Shown: positions 1-10,567, counted from the first letter of the stretch. The stretch is 64,000 bases of DNA from Costus lasius (GCA_027563935.2 CM050449.1:74304556-74368555); one strand, 5' to 3'. Numbers and translations are program-made. The notes: generated by a model from the letters alone, not told the origin.

Positions 1-1218
1 TCAAACGTTCACGCCAAGTGAACAAGTCGCCACCTCTTCTCCCTTTGAACCATGCGCTCATATATGAGCCGGTTCAATTTGGTTCGGCTCAAGAAACCAA
101 TCAAGCCAAGTCTTCAGTCCAGATCATATTAAACCTAAAGGTTCAAGATCTGACCGTTCATCTCTTAATGCTCCTGATCTCACCGATCTAGCATCTATTC
201 TCTCAATCGAAGCTTACCGATCTTAAGCCCTAATCAATCAAACATGATCAGACCAGATCTCACTTACAATCAGAGATTAAATCCCTTTAAACTGAACCAA
301 AACAATTCAGTCCACACGATCTGACTTAAGTAAGCCATATCATCAAATTGTGCGACCCTGAGGGTTTCCTTTAAATGTCGGTAACGATAACTTACGTTAT
401 CACGATCAGTGAGGGGTATCTAGCAACACATCACTGTCTCCCGATATAAAGGAAAGAGTCTTCCAAGACTACACCCAAACCACAGAACAAGTGTGAATCA
501 ACTCACTTGACATACATCTTTCCTTTGCCACTGGATGTTCTTATTGGACAAGCATGTCAAGCTTGTAGCTCCAATATGATGAGCATGATTAGATCAGATG
601 AACATAGTCATCTGGGTATGGCCATACACTTTCTCAATCATCTCATCCAGGGGGCCCCTTTAGAACATCACACTCTAATTAAAGAGACGGCAATCCTTTG
701 TCTATCACTAATGCCCTAACATGACTCAAGCTCACCATCCAAGATAGTCTATAACCATTATGTTTCAAATGATATTGAACTACCTCAAAACAATGACAAT
801 CATCATTTAGAAAACACAAGTGATCTCAAGTCAGAGGAAATGTGCCACTTGTCGCATTCAAGGATTATTCACATTGTGACAGACAATTGAATATCCTAGT
901 AGGGTCTGTCCAGTACATCCAATGTACCCATGAGTCTACATCTTATTCCATGCTCGAAGCATCCTATAAGATTAGAACACATATTAGTCTTAACCATATC
1001 AAGGCTGTCTCATGTTCACCAAGATATATCGACTAAGGACTTTACTGCATGTCAGCCCAGCTGAACAGCTTTGAGACATTATTCAGAAGTACAATTATTG
1101 CAGCAGACAATATAACAACCTGAATAACAACCATGCCTTTATAAACATAAGAGTTTATTACATGATACTGTTACAATCCCAAGGCCTCAAACATTAGCCT
1201 TAAGGGCATACCCCAACA
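1..1218 (-). mobile_element. Copia-A LTR, partial, inverted
   Basis: This is the 5' part of a copia-A LTR read on the minus strand. It ends at 1218 with the reverse complement of the family's 5' terminus (TGTTGGGGTATGCCC). It aligns by eye with the other copia-A LTRs, including the TATGGCCATA palindrome and the block with the hexamer GTCGCA. The 3' part of the LTR lies beyond the left edge. Short open frames inside it (842-1036, 507-719) are antisense to the LTR and recur in other copies. Position 1218 touches the polypurine-tract remnant of the next LTR. Confidence 0.9.
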
Positions 1219-1228
1219 AGTGGGAGAT
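1218..1228 (+). other. Polypurine tract remnant
   Basis: The sequence AAGTGGGAGAT is identical to the tract that precedes the 3' LTR of copia-A1 at 16716-16726. It primes plus-strand DNA synthesis in LTR retrotransposons. Here the internal domain that should lie upstream is missing and an inverted LTR takes its place. Confidence 0.8.
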
Positions 1229-2932
1229 TGTTGGGGTATGCCCTTAAGGCTAATGTTTGAGGCCTTGGGATTATTTCAGTATCATGTATAAACTCTATGT
1301 TTATAAAGGCAATGGTTGTTATTCAGGTTGTTACATCATCTGCTGCAATATGTATACTTCTGAATAATGTCTCAATGCTGTTCAGCTTGGCTGACATGCA
1401 GTTTTGTCCTTAGTCGAAATATCTTGGTGAACATGAGACAGCCTTGATATGCTTAAGACTAATATGTGTTCTAATCTTATAGGATGCTTCGAGCATGGAA
1501 TAAGATGTAGACTCATGGGTACATTGGATGTACTGGACAGACCCTACTTAGGATATTCAATTGCTTGTCACAATGTGAATAATCCTTATATGCAAACAAG
1601 TGGCATACTTCCTCTGACTTGAGATCACTTGTGTTTCTAAATGATGATTGGCATTGTTTTGAGGTAGTTCAATATCATTTGAAACATAATGGTTATAGAC
1701 TATCTTGGATAATGGGCATGAGTCATGTTAGGGCGCTAGTGATAGATATAGGATTGCTGTCTCCTTGGAAGGAGTGTGATGTTCTATAGGGGCCCCCTAT
1801 ATGAGATGATTGAGAAAGTGTATGGCCATACCCAGATGACTATGTCTCATCTGATCTAATCATTCTCATCATATTGGAATTACAGGCTTGACACGCTTGT
1901 CCAATAAGAACATCCAGTGGCAAAGGAAACAAGTATGCCTAGTGAAGTGGATTCACACTTGTGCTGTGGTTTGGGTGTAGTCTTGGAAGACTCTTTCCTT
2001 TATATCAGGAGACAGTGATGTGTTGCTAGATACCCCTCACTGATCGTGATAACGTAAGTTATCGTTACCGACATTTAAAGAAAACCCTTAGGGTCGCACA
2101 ATGTGATGATATGGCTTACTTATGTCAGATCGTGTGGACTGAATTGTTTTGGTTTAGTTTAAAGGGATTTAATCTCTGATTGTAAGTGAGATCTGGTCTG
2201 ATCATGTTTGATTGATTAGGGCTTGAGATCGGTAAGCTTCGATCGAGAGAACTGATGCTAGATCGATGAGATCAAGAGCATCGAGAGATGAATGGTTAGA
2301 TCTTGAGCCATCTGGTTCATAGGAGATCTAGACCATGTCTTGGTTTGGTCTTGGTTTGATTTGGTCTTTGAACCAAATGCAATTGAACCGAATAATTGAA
2401 CCGGTTCACTTATGTGAACGTATGGTTCAATTGAGAGAAGTTCGATGGTGGTAACGTGGGCATTGAAGAAGGAGTTAGTGCTTTCTATTTTTAGAAAGCC
2501 GTTTGCCTTGTTGATTCGCTCAACGTTTTCGAACGTGAGAGAACACTCTTTTCTCTCACACGCCGACTTGCATCTTTTTGCTCTCGTCTTGGGTGGTCTT
2601 CACGCCAAGAAGGAGGTTCGGTTAGCCAAGGAACTTCATCTCTTCTCCTCCACACAAAAGGATCACTTGGAGAACTTTGATAGCACAAAGATCGACAAGG
2701 AGTAGCCTTCAACATCTTGTGTGCGCACACTTTGGAGAAGAAGCGCTTGCCTCTTTCCCTTCCAAGTCGCCATCCATACAATGGCAATGGTAAGATCTTA
2801 ACATGATCTTTGCAAGTTAATAAGTTAATCATAAGATCATGCCTTATGCGATCACTTGAAATCCTTATTTCCGCCCATGCTTTAGAAATCAAAGTGCATG
2901 CGATTAGGGTTTCGGCCCCTTTTGGACTTTCA
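1229..2932 (+). mobile_element. Copia-A LTR, complete, 3' LTR type
   Basis: The 1704-bp LTR runs from TGTTGGGGTATG to GGACTTTCA. The tract before it marks it as a 3' LTR. It carries the family landmarks: the TATGGCCATA palindrome, a perfect 7-bp stem around CTATTTTTAG at 2481-2498, and ATGGCAATG followed by GTAAGA at 2781-2794. Downstream, Athila-like gag sequence begins at once, so this copia inserted into that gag. The matching left target duplication (TGATC expected) would lie outside the window. Confidence 0.88.
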
Positions 2933-4069
2933 TGATCAAAGATCACTGAGGGACTATGCAGCCCCTAATCCTCAAAGGATACAATTTAGCATTGCTAGAC
3001 CTGCAATTGAGGCCTCCAACTTTGAAATTAACCCTGCCTTCTTGTCTATGATCCAGCAGAACCAGTTTGGAGGATCATCAATCGATGATCCTTATTCACA
3101 TTTATATATCTTTCTTGAATATTGTGATACCATAAAAATTCATGGAGTTTCTGATGACGCATTAAAACTGATATTGTTCCCTTTTTCTCTCAGGGATCAA
3201 GCACGATCTTGGTTGCATTCTCATCGACCCAATACCTTCACACCACAGAAACAATTATCAAAAGCTTTTCTGATGAAATATTTTCCACCGAGCAAGACTA
3301 TCCAATTGAGGAATCATATCACAAACTTTCGACAGGAGAGTGGAGAATCACTCAGCGAGGCATGGGAGAGATTTAATGATCTACAACGGAAGTGTCCTAA
3401 CCATGACTTCAAAAATGAGTTTCTAATTCAGACATTTTATTATGGCTTAGTTTATAGTATCCGTCTAATTATTGATGCTGCGCAGGGGGATCCTTAATGA
3501 GTAGAACATTTGACGATGCTTTCAAGTTGCTTGAGGAGATGTCCTTGAATCAATATGGTAAGAATGAGAATGAGGATCAACAACCCTTGACTGAAGAGGT
3601 TAGTGAACCCATGCAAGAGAAACTTTCAGCTAGCCAAATTCAATCATTGCAAATTCAAAACACAAAAAAATTTGAGGATCTTGAAGAAACTGTTAGTCAC
3701 CTTGCTTCTCAATTAGAATCTTTAGTGGCGTACAATAAAGTTCTAGAAGAACAAATATCTAGATTAAGCTCTAGGGAACATTGCAATGCCATTATCACTA
3801 GAAGTGGGAGACAATTAGGAGAACTTAAGGAGAAAGAGTCTATTAATGATCATTATGAGGAATTAGAATTAGAAAAATCTTCTGAACATAAACAAACACT
3901 ACCTAGTTTAACACCTCAAAAGGGAAGTAAACAAAAAGGGGATGTGCCATGTAAAGAAGATGATTCTAAGACTAATCTACCTCCACCCTATAGACCACCA
4001 GTACCTTTTCCCCAAAGGATAGTGCAAGAAAAGTTAGATAAGCAATTTGGAAAATTTTTGATGTTTTGA
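2933..4069 (+). pseudogene. gag: Athila-like gag, truncated and frameshifted
   Basis: The Gag protein forms the particle that packages element RNA. The visible part starts at about 2940 (RSLRDYAAPN) and contains the retrotransposon gag region, with PFSLRDQARSWL, FPPSKTIQLRN and ESLSEAWERFNDL. The first frame stops at 3497. The protein continues in another frame with SRTFDDAFKLLEEM, so one base was gained or lost in the G-run near 3486-3491. A lysine- and glutamate-rich C-terminal part continues to 4069, where a second frameshift near 4060 joins the protease region. The ATG at 2898 lies in the copia LTR and is not the native start. Confidence 0.85.
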
Positions 4070-4896
4070 AAAAGCTTTACATTAACATACCATTTACTGA
4101 AGCTTTATCTCAAATGCCCATATATGCTAAATTTTTGAAAGAAATCTTGTCTAACAAAAGAAAGATAGAGAACTATGGTACCGTGGCTTTAACCGAGGAA
4201 TGTAGTGCTGTTATTCAAAATAGGTTACCACCAAAATTGAATGATCCAGGTAGTTTTTCTATCCCATGTTTTATTGGTAGTATGGCTTTCGATCGAGCCT
4301 TATGTGATCTAGGGGCTAGTGTAAGTCTTATGCCTTTGTCTATGTGCAGGAAATTGGACATGGGAGCTCCTAAGCCGACTACAATTTCTTTGCAGCTCGC
4401 TGATCGATCGGTAAAATATCCAGTGGGTATTCTAGAGGATGTTCCTATACAAGTTGGTAAATACTTCATACCTGCTGATTTTGTGGTACTTGAAATGGAA
4501 GAGGATACTAAGATTCCTATTATTTTGGGTAGGCCGTTCTTAGCCACTGCTGGAGCCCTTATTGATGTACGGAACGGTAGACTTACTTTAAGAATTGGCA
4601 ATGATAAGATTGAGTTCGATTTGAATAATTCATTGAAAAGGCCTGCATATGCTAGTTCTTGTTGCACTATTCATGTCATTGATGACACAGTTTATGATGT
4701 TAGTTGTTTGTTTGATGATTCTTCTGCTGATGTTCCTTTTTCTGATTCTTTTTCTGATACCTCAAAAAATTCTTGTGAAAAAATTGATAATTCTGGCTTT
4801 GAGAATGATTTTGATGAACTCGATGATGAAAAACATGATATTTTAGATTGTGCTACGTTTGATAATGAAAGTGAAAAGATCCCTAAAGTGAGTTGA
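4066..4896 (+). pseudogene. Athila-like aspartic protease region
   Basis: The protease cleaves the Gag-Pol polyprotein. The 276-codon frame includes CDLGASVSLMPLSMCRKL, where the catalytic Asp is residue 81 in a D-L-G-A context, and later PIILGRPFLATAGALID, the usual second half of the fold. The beginning (KKLYINIPFTEAL) is the Gag-protease linker typical of these elements. The frame ends at 4896 and the protein resumes in a third frame at about 4893. This is one more single-base frameshift, and the protease itself looks unbroken. Confidence 0.85.
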
Positions 4897-5990
4897 AAGT
4901 TTTACCTGATAATCTTAGATATGAATTTCTTGGTCCTAACTCCACCTACCCTATGATTGTGGATGCTGAATTAGATGCCAGGGAAACTGATCTACTCATG
5001 AAGGAGCTAAGAATTCATAGAAAGGTAATTGGGTATTCCATTGATGACTTAAAAGGGATTAATCCTTCTTTTTGCATGCACAGGATTCACATGGAGGATG
5101 AGCACAAACCGCATGTACATTTTCAGAGAAGGCTCAACCCATCTGTGAAGGAAGTGGTGAAGAAGAAAGTACTAAAATTGCTAGATGCAGGTATTATCTA
5201 CCCTATCTCAGATAGTAAGTGGGTGAGTCATGTACACTGTGTCCCAAAGAAGGGAGGTGTCACTGTAATGAAAAATAAAGATAATGAATTGATACCTGTT
5301 AGAAATGTCACTAGTTGGCGTATGTGTATCGATTATAGAAAATTAAATGTTGCCACTAGGAAAGATCATTTCCCCTTACCTTTCATTGATCAAGTGGTGG
5401 AGAGACTTGCCAAACACTCTCACTTTTCTTTTCTTGATGGGTATTCCAGATTTTTTTCAGATTCCTATTCATCCTGATGATCAGGATAAAACCACTTTTA
5501 CATGTCCTTATGGTACTTTTGCTTATAGAAGAATGCCCTTTGGTTTATGCAATGCACCTGGCACTTTTCAAAGGTGTATGATGATAATTTTTTCTGAATT
5601 TATTGAAGACTTCATAGATGTTTTTATGGATGATTTCTCTGTCTATGGTTTCTCTTTTGATGACTGTTTAGCTAATCTCTCTAGAGTTTTATAGAGATGC
5701 GAAGAGACTAACCTTGTCTTGAATTGGGGAAAGTGTCACTTTATGGTTAGACAGGGGATAGTTTTGGGCAATCTTGTTTCAGAGAGGGGGATTGAAGTGG
5801 ACAAGGCCAAGATAGAAGTGATTGAGAAGTTAGCACCACCCACCACTGTCAAGGAGATCAGGAGCTTTTTGGGACATGCAGGGTTTTACAGGAGATTTAT
5901 CAGGGACTTCTCTAAACTTGCTAAACCTTTAACTGATTTACTCTGTAAAGACACCAAATTTTGCTTTGATGAGAAATGCATGTTTTCTTT
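4893..5990 (+). pseudogene. Athila-like reverse transcriptase and RNase H start
   Basis: Reverse transcriptase copies element RNA into DNA. RT motifs appear in order: AGIIYPISDSKWV, WRMCIDYRKLN, RKDHFPLPFIDQVV, then IPIHPDDQDKTTFTCP, MPFGLCNAPGTFQRCM and the catalytic box in VFMDDFSVYG at about 5620-5650. A base inserted in the T-run near 5450-5457 splits it into two frames. A TAG at 5692-5694 replaces a lysine codon. After FLGHAGFYRRFIRDFSK the RNase H start (LTDLLCKDTKFCF) breaks off at about 5990. The catalytic aspartates are present, but the gene is broken. Confidence 0.88.
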
Positions 5991-6132
5991 TCAGGTAAAG
6001 AAAGCTTATCCTTACGGAGCCGTGGATGTATGGAGTGAAGAAATAGGAGAATTCAAGGTTAATGGTCAGAGACTTAAGCACTATTATCAAGAAGAGCTAA
6101 TTGAAGAAAAAAGAGAGTTTTTATTTAGATGA
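5991..6132 (+). pseudogene. Athila-like integrase C-terminal tail
   Basis: The frame continues without a break into VKKAYPYGAVDVWSEEIG and FKVNGQRLKHYY, the C-terminal end of the integrase in gypsy elements of this group. The zinc-binding and catalytic core of integrase and most of RNase H are missing, so about 2 kb was deleted at about 5990 without disturbing the frame. The junction lies in TTTTCAGGTAAAG, which also resembles joined splice sites; I take this as chance. Confidence 0.75.
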
Positions 6133-7396
6133 ACCACGATCAGGCCTGAGTGTTAAAGGGTCAAGCTAAAGACTTTTAAATTTGCGCTTCTTGGGAGACA
6201 ACCCAAGCTTTCTAACTTTAGTTTACTTCCTTTTATCTTAGTTTTATCTTAGAATTAATTTTTATTTCTGAAAAAGAAGCACGGAGAAGAGAAGAAAAAG
6301 AAAGCTCGGCACAAAAAGTTGATAAAATTTTGTAAGTATCCTCTCCCGTTCACCTTTTGGGTTTCATCATTGACTCATGTTTTTGTGTCTACCACCACTA
6401 CTCCATCTACATGATAATCTTTTGATTTAGATGATTGATTTGTGGCCATGATCTACCTTTGGGATTATTGTATATGGCTTTAATTGATGTTTGATGTTGA
6501 TGAGTGAATCCAAAATTGAGACTAGAATAAGACTTATCATGTCAAATTTATTTCTCTTATACATATCTACTTTTGAAATTCTTCATTGGTTGAGGAGTAA
6601 GATTCTAGGGAGATATGTTGTTTGAAAAATTGATTTAAAAGTGAAACTACTTCTTGAATAAAATCAGCATATGAGTATGAATACTTGAATTGATATTGAT
6701 TGACTAGTCTAATTGACGTTTTGTTTATTTTACTATTTGTTGGGAAAAAGAATCCAAAATCCACAAAAATAGTGAGAGACTCCCCTTCTTGGCACTGTGT
6801 AAAATTGACAGTGGTACCGAATGACATGGGTTGAATTCTAAAAAGAAATGAGGGGAATCTATTCATATTAACTCCGCTATCTTTGGTAAAGATTCCCAAT
6901 ACTAAAAAGACATGAGTTCTATTACACTGACTATGTGGTCAGTGTACTCTGATTTCGTCACCAGAAAAAATGTGGTAATCGAATTAGAGAATGTGATTGA
7001 TGCAAAAAGAAACAAAAAGTATGTATCTATGTAGGTACATACCATCCAAAAACAAAAAGAAAAAGAAAAATATGAGTGGAAAAAGATTTTGGATATCCTA
7101 TTCCTGTAGGCAAAAGTATGATAAACCTAAACTGAAAATTAGATAAAGTCTTGAGATTAAAATTCTTTATTTTATGCAAGTTACAAAGTTTTATTTGACT
7201 AAGTTGTGAATCTTGAGAATTAGATTCAGAAGGTGATATATCTGTTTTAAAATTTTATGATGCAATTAATGAAGAATTTTCATTGGTGATTGTATGTTAG
7301 AAATTTATTTTCCATGAGAAAGTCTATGCCTATGATCAATTTTTGAATTTTCTTGGTTTTTGCTTGAGGACAACCAAAGTTTGAGCCTTATGTGTT
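6133..7396 (+). other. Athila-like 3' non-coding region
   Basis: This stretch between pol and the 3' LTR starts with a block usual for the group (CTTGGGAGACAACCCAAGC at about 6190). It is AT-rich and A-rich downstream and has no env-like gene I can recognise. There are two hairpin-like spots: CACTGAC...GTCAGTG at about 6926-6945, and GTATGTA...TACATAC at about 7019-7042. An antisense open frame of 110 codons at 6567-6899 resembles nothing I know. The polypurine tract before 7397 is poorly preserved. Confidence 0.7.
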
Positions 7397-9211
7397 TGAT
7401 GACACCGAAATCCATCATGATTTCTATGCCATTTTATTGGTATTTATATGTCATATTCATAGACTTTGCTTGTTTTTATGCCATATTCTATCAATATCTG
7501 CAGAATCTACACTCTTTTCAGTTTTTGATGATTTTCAGGTACAAAGGCACTATTTTTAGGCATTTTCAAACAAAATCAAATATATAGAAGGATTCCCATC
7601 ATCAAGAGGAGATCACCCAAGAAATTTCACGCAAAACGGAGCAAGTCAGCAAATTACGGCAGTGCTGTAATCTATTTTACGGTACCGTAATTCCAGACAG
7701 TACCGTAAAATCCGAGCCCAGCTGTATTTTGAAGAATTTTCGAACATAAAGTTTTTCCAATTTTACGACACCGCCGTAAGAAATATTATGGTACCGTATT
7801 TCGGAGCGCTTTAGAATAGAAACTTCGCCTGATTTTACGGCACTACCGTAAGAAACTACACGGGCCGTAATTTCCAGACGTTCGCGAACAGAGAGTTCAA
7901 CCGATTTTACGGCACAACCGTAAACCAGATTATGGTGTCGTAATTCCCAGACGACATCAGAACAGAAGACTCGAGTGATTTTACGGCAGTGCCGTATACA
8001 ATTCCACTGCTGTAATTCCTTTTTGAACGCGACGCCCAGGTCAACTTCAACACCCGATTTTTGCGGAGAGGATGGCGGGCGATCCAGAACACTAAATTGG
8101 ATACCGTAAGAAGCAAAATGGGAGCTTTTCACGAGAGGATTACGGAGAGACCAAAAGCCCCAAATTTCGTGCACTATCGAGGGAGAAATCGTGATCCACG
8201 CCGCCGCCTAGAGTTTCACTACCGCGCTCGATCTAGATGTTCTCTGACTGTAATTTTCATACTAAAGCTTCGTCTGAAGGAGGAGACAACGTGCCAGAAT
8301 TTTTAGACCGAAAGGAGATCGATTGGAAGAGAAATCGAAGAAAAAGGAGTCGCCGGAACTATTCATCGACGGGTCTTGCAAATTACGGCTATGAAATACT
8401 TCACAGCCGTGCTGTATTTTCTAAACTTCTCTTTTACTTCGATTTTTGATCCTCTGAAACCATGATCTATTGTAATTCCTTCATGATGATAGCTTAAACT
8501 ACTTTTGGGACATGGGGGAGTAATTCACTTGATTTCCAATGACTAGATGACTATTTTTACTATTTCGTTGAGTTTAATATTACCATGATGATTTTGCTCA
8601 TGTGATAATTGTACTTAGACTCTCTATAAGTTCATGTTACTAATTATGTTCTTAGAATTTTCGCTTGAGACCGAAAGGTAATTGCTTGAGAATTTGGAAC
8701 CCTAGAATTGCATGTTAGGATCCCTAGAATTGCCTATTTGTCAAACGTGGAGATCTTGTGCAAAAGCAAGGATCGGAACGTTGGAGATCCATGAGTAAAA
8801 CTAGTGTTGAGACTCGGATGCACGAAAGTGATCCTTGAATTCATTGTTTGATGATGTACTTATCTTCAGCGTTGGGAAGAATCTTGCGCGAAAGCGAGGA
8901 TAAATCCCTGTGCAATTGTTTGCACGAAAGTGAAACAACCCTTTTATTTAGTAAATTACATCTTCATCATGATAAATTTGAATTGACAAAATCCTTATTC
9001 ATATCTAGCTCATAAAAGTTAAAGTGAACGAAACCCTAGTCCTAGCTTTTCTCACTGATAATTCCGTTTTTAGCTTCCAATTTCTATTCTCACTACTTCG
9101 ATTAGCCTAGATAGTAAGAAATCAGCTATTTAGTATTCGACAACGTAGGTCCCTGTGGATTCGATACTTTCTTTATTACTTCGAGTATCCGTGCACTTGC
9201 GGATCACGACA
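7397..9211 (+). mobile_element. Athila-like 3' LTR
   Basis: The 1815-bp LTR begins TGATGACACC and ends TCACGACA. Its limits are set by comparison with the solo LTR at 54964-58839, where a target duplication proves the ends. Landmarks shared by both are CACCCAAGAAATTTCACGC, a palindrome array (7653-8020), repeated 'GCGAAAGCGAGGAT'-type words at 8760-8930, and the terminal block CCGTGCACTTGCGGA. Confidence 0.85.
7653..8020 (+). repeat. Palindrome array in Athila-like LTR, TACGGC/GCCGTA core
   Basis: Imperfect tandem units of about 72-74 bp each hold two short inverted repeats of the form TTACGGCA-N-GCCGTAA, spaced by about 10 bp. Three clear units start near 7771, 7843 and 7914, with longer and shorter partial ones around them. 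An extra core lies near 8380. The same array occurs in the solo LTR at 55221-55580. Confidence 0.8.
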
Positions 9212-9216
9212 GTTAC

Positions 9217-9242
9217 TGTTACGGGCCCAATACCATTACTAA
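9217..9242 (+). mobile_element. Gypsy-B 5' LTR, first part
   Basis: The sequence TGTTACGGGCCCAATACC begins the LTR. It matches the 3' LTR start at 59208. The last five bases, ACTAA, are the target duplication of LTR-C. The LTR resumes at 21221. Confidence 0.78.
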
Positions 9243-10532
9243 TGTGATATCCATGCTTTCATTTTGCCATTTATAAAGATGATCATTTTGTGATGGAAAA
9301 CAAGTGGTGCCTGTTGGGGTATGCCCTTAAGGCTAATGTTTGAGGCCTTGGGATTGTAACAGTATCATGTATAAACTCTTATGTTTATAAAGGCATGGTT
9401 GTTATTCAGGTTGTTACCTTGTCTGCTGTAATAAGTGTACTTCTGAATAATGTCTCAAAGCTGTTTAGCTGGGCTGACATGCTGTAAAGTCCTTAGTCGA
9501 GATATCTTGGTGAACATGAGACAGCCTTGATATGGTTAAGACTAATATGTGTTCTAATCTTATAGGATGCTTCGAGCATGGAATAAGATGTAGACTCATG
9601 GGTACATTGGATGTACTGGACAGACCCTACTAGGATATTCAATTGCTTGTCACAATGTGAATATTCCTTGAATGCGACAAGTGGCACATTTCCTCTGACT
9701 TGAGATCGCTTGTGTTTCTAAATGATGATTGTCATTGTTTTGAGATAGTTCAATATCATTTGAAACATAATGAATATAGACTATCTTGGATGGTGAGCTT
9801 GAGTCAGGTTAGGGCACTAGTGATAGACATAGGATTGCCGTCTCCTTGTTTAAGGAGTGTGATGTTCTAAAGGGGCCCCCTAGATGAGATGATTGAGAAT
9901 AGTGTATGGCCATACCCAGGTGACTATGTTCATCTGATCTAATCATGCTCATCATATTGGAGTTACAAGCTTGACACGCTTGTCCAATAAGAACATCCAG
10001 TGGCAAAGGAAATATGCATGCCTAGTGAAGTTGATTCACACTTGTGCTGTTTTTGGGTGTAGTCTTGGAAGACTCTTTTCTTTATATTGGGAGACAGTGA
10101 TGTGTTGCTAGATACCCCTCACTGATCGTGATGACGTGAGTTATCATTACCGACATTTAAAGGAAACCCTCAGGGTCGCACAATTTGATGATATGGCTTA
10201 CTTAAGTCAGATCGTGTGGACTGAATTGTTCAGGTTCAGTTTAAAGGGATTTAATCTCTGATTGTAAGTGAGATCTGGTCTGATCATGTTTGATTGATTA
10301 GGGCTTAAGATCGGTAAGCTTCGATTGAGAGAATGGATGCTGGATCGGTGAGATCAGGAGCATCAGGAGATGAACGGTCAGATCAAATACCTTAGGGTTT
10401 TAATGTGATCTGGACTTATGGCTTGGTTTATTTGGTTATTGAACCAAATTCAAGTGAACCGGCTCATGAATGAGCGCATGGTTCAAGGGTGAAGTGGAGT
10501 TTGCGATTGGGGTAAACCCAAGATCGCATGTG

Positions 10533-10567
10533 GAGAAGTTATATGCTATTTTTGGATAGCACTTCTC
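10533..10567 (+). promoter_or_regulatory. Palindromic AT-rich box, possible core promoter
   Basis: The segment GAGAAGT...GCTAT-TTTTGG-ATAGC-ACTTCTC can fold into a hairpin with a small bulge and has a TATTTTT centre. The same place in other copia-A LTRs holds a different palindrome around a similar AT-rich centre (2481-2498, 37606-37626, 27757-27783, 60072-60098). Its position about 300 nt before the mini-exon fits a promoter, but no start site can be proven from sequence. Confidence 0.4.

Larger units (their letters stand above)
2933..9211 (+). mobile_element. Athila-like Ty3/gypsy element, 5'-truncated
   Basis: The order is gag, aspartic protease, reverse transcriptase, start of RNase H, integrase tail, about 1.3 kb of non-coding sequence and a 3' LTR. 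Gag and RT wording matches the plant Athila group as I know it (for example FMDDFSVYG in RT). The 5' LTR and start of gag lie left of the copia-A LTR and are not visible. It carries several frameshifts, a stop and a deletion of most RNase H and integrase, so it is dead. Lineage assignment is from memory of the family, not from a search. Confidence 0.85.

Noticed and set aside
2898..2932. ATG at 2898 as the start of Athila-like gag
   Set aside because: It lies in the copia LTR; the native protein part begins after 2932.
2491..2946. A 151-codon minus-strand frame across the copia-A LTR and the gag junction
   Set aside because: It spans two unrelated elements and has no motif, so it is chance.
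4215..4667. A 150-codon minus-strand frame over the protease
   Set aside because: It is the mirror of a well-supported protease reading frame on the plus strand.
7653..8020. A CRISPR-like array
   Set aside because: The repeats are short dyads in imperfect 72-bp units inside a plant LTR, without unique spacers of even length or cas genes.
7677..8174. A 165-codon minus-strand frame in the Athila-like LTR
   Set aside because: It is produced by the palindrome array, whose repeats keep frames open in both directions.
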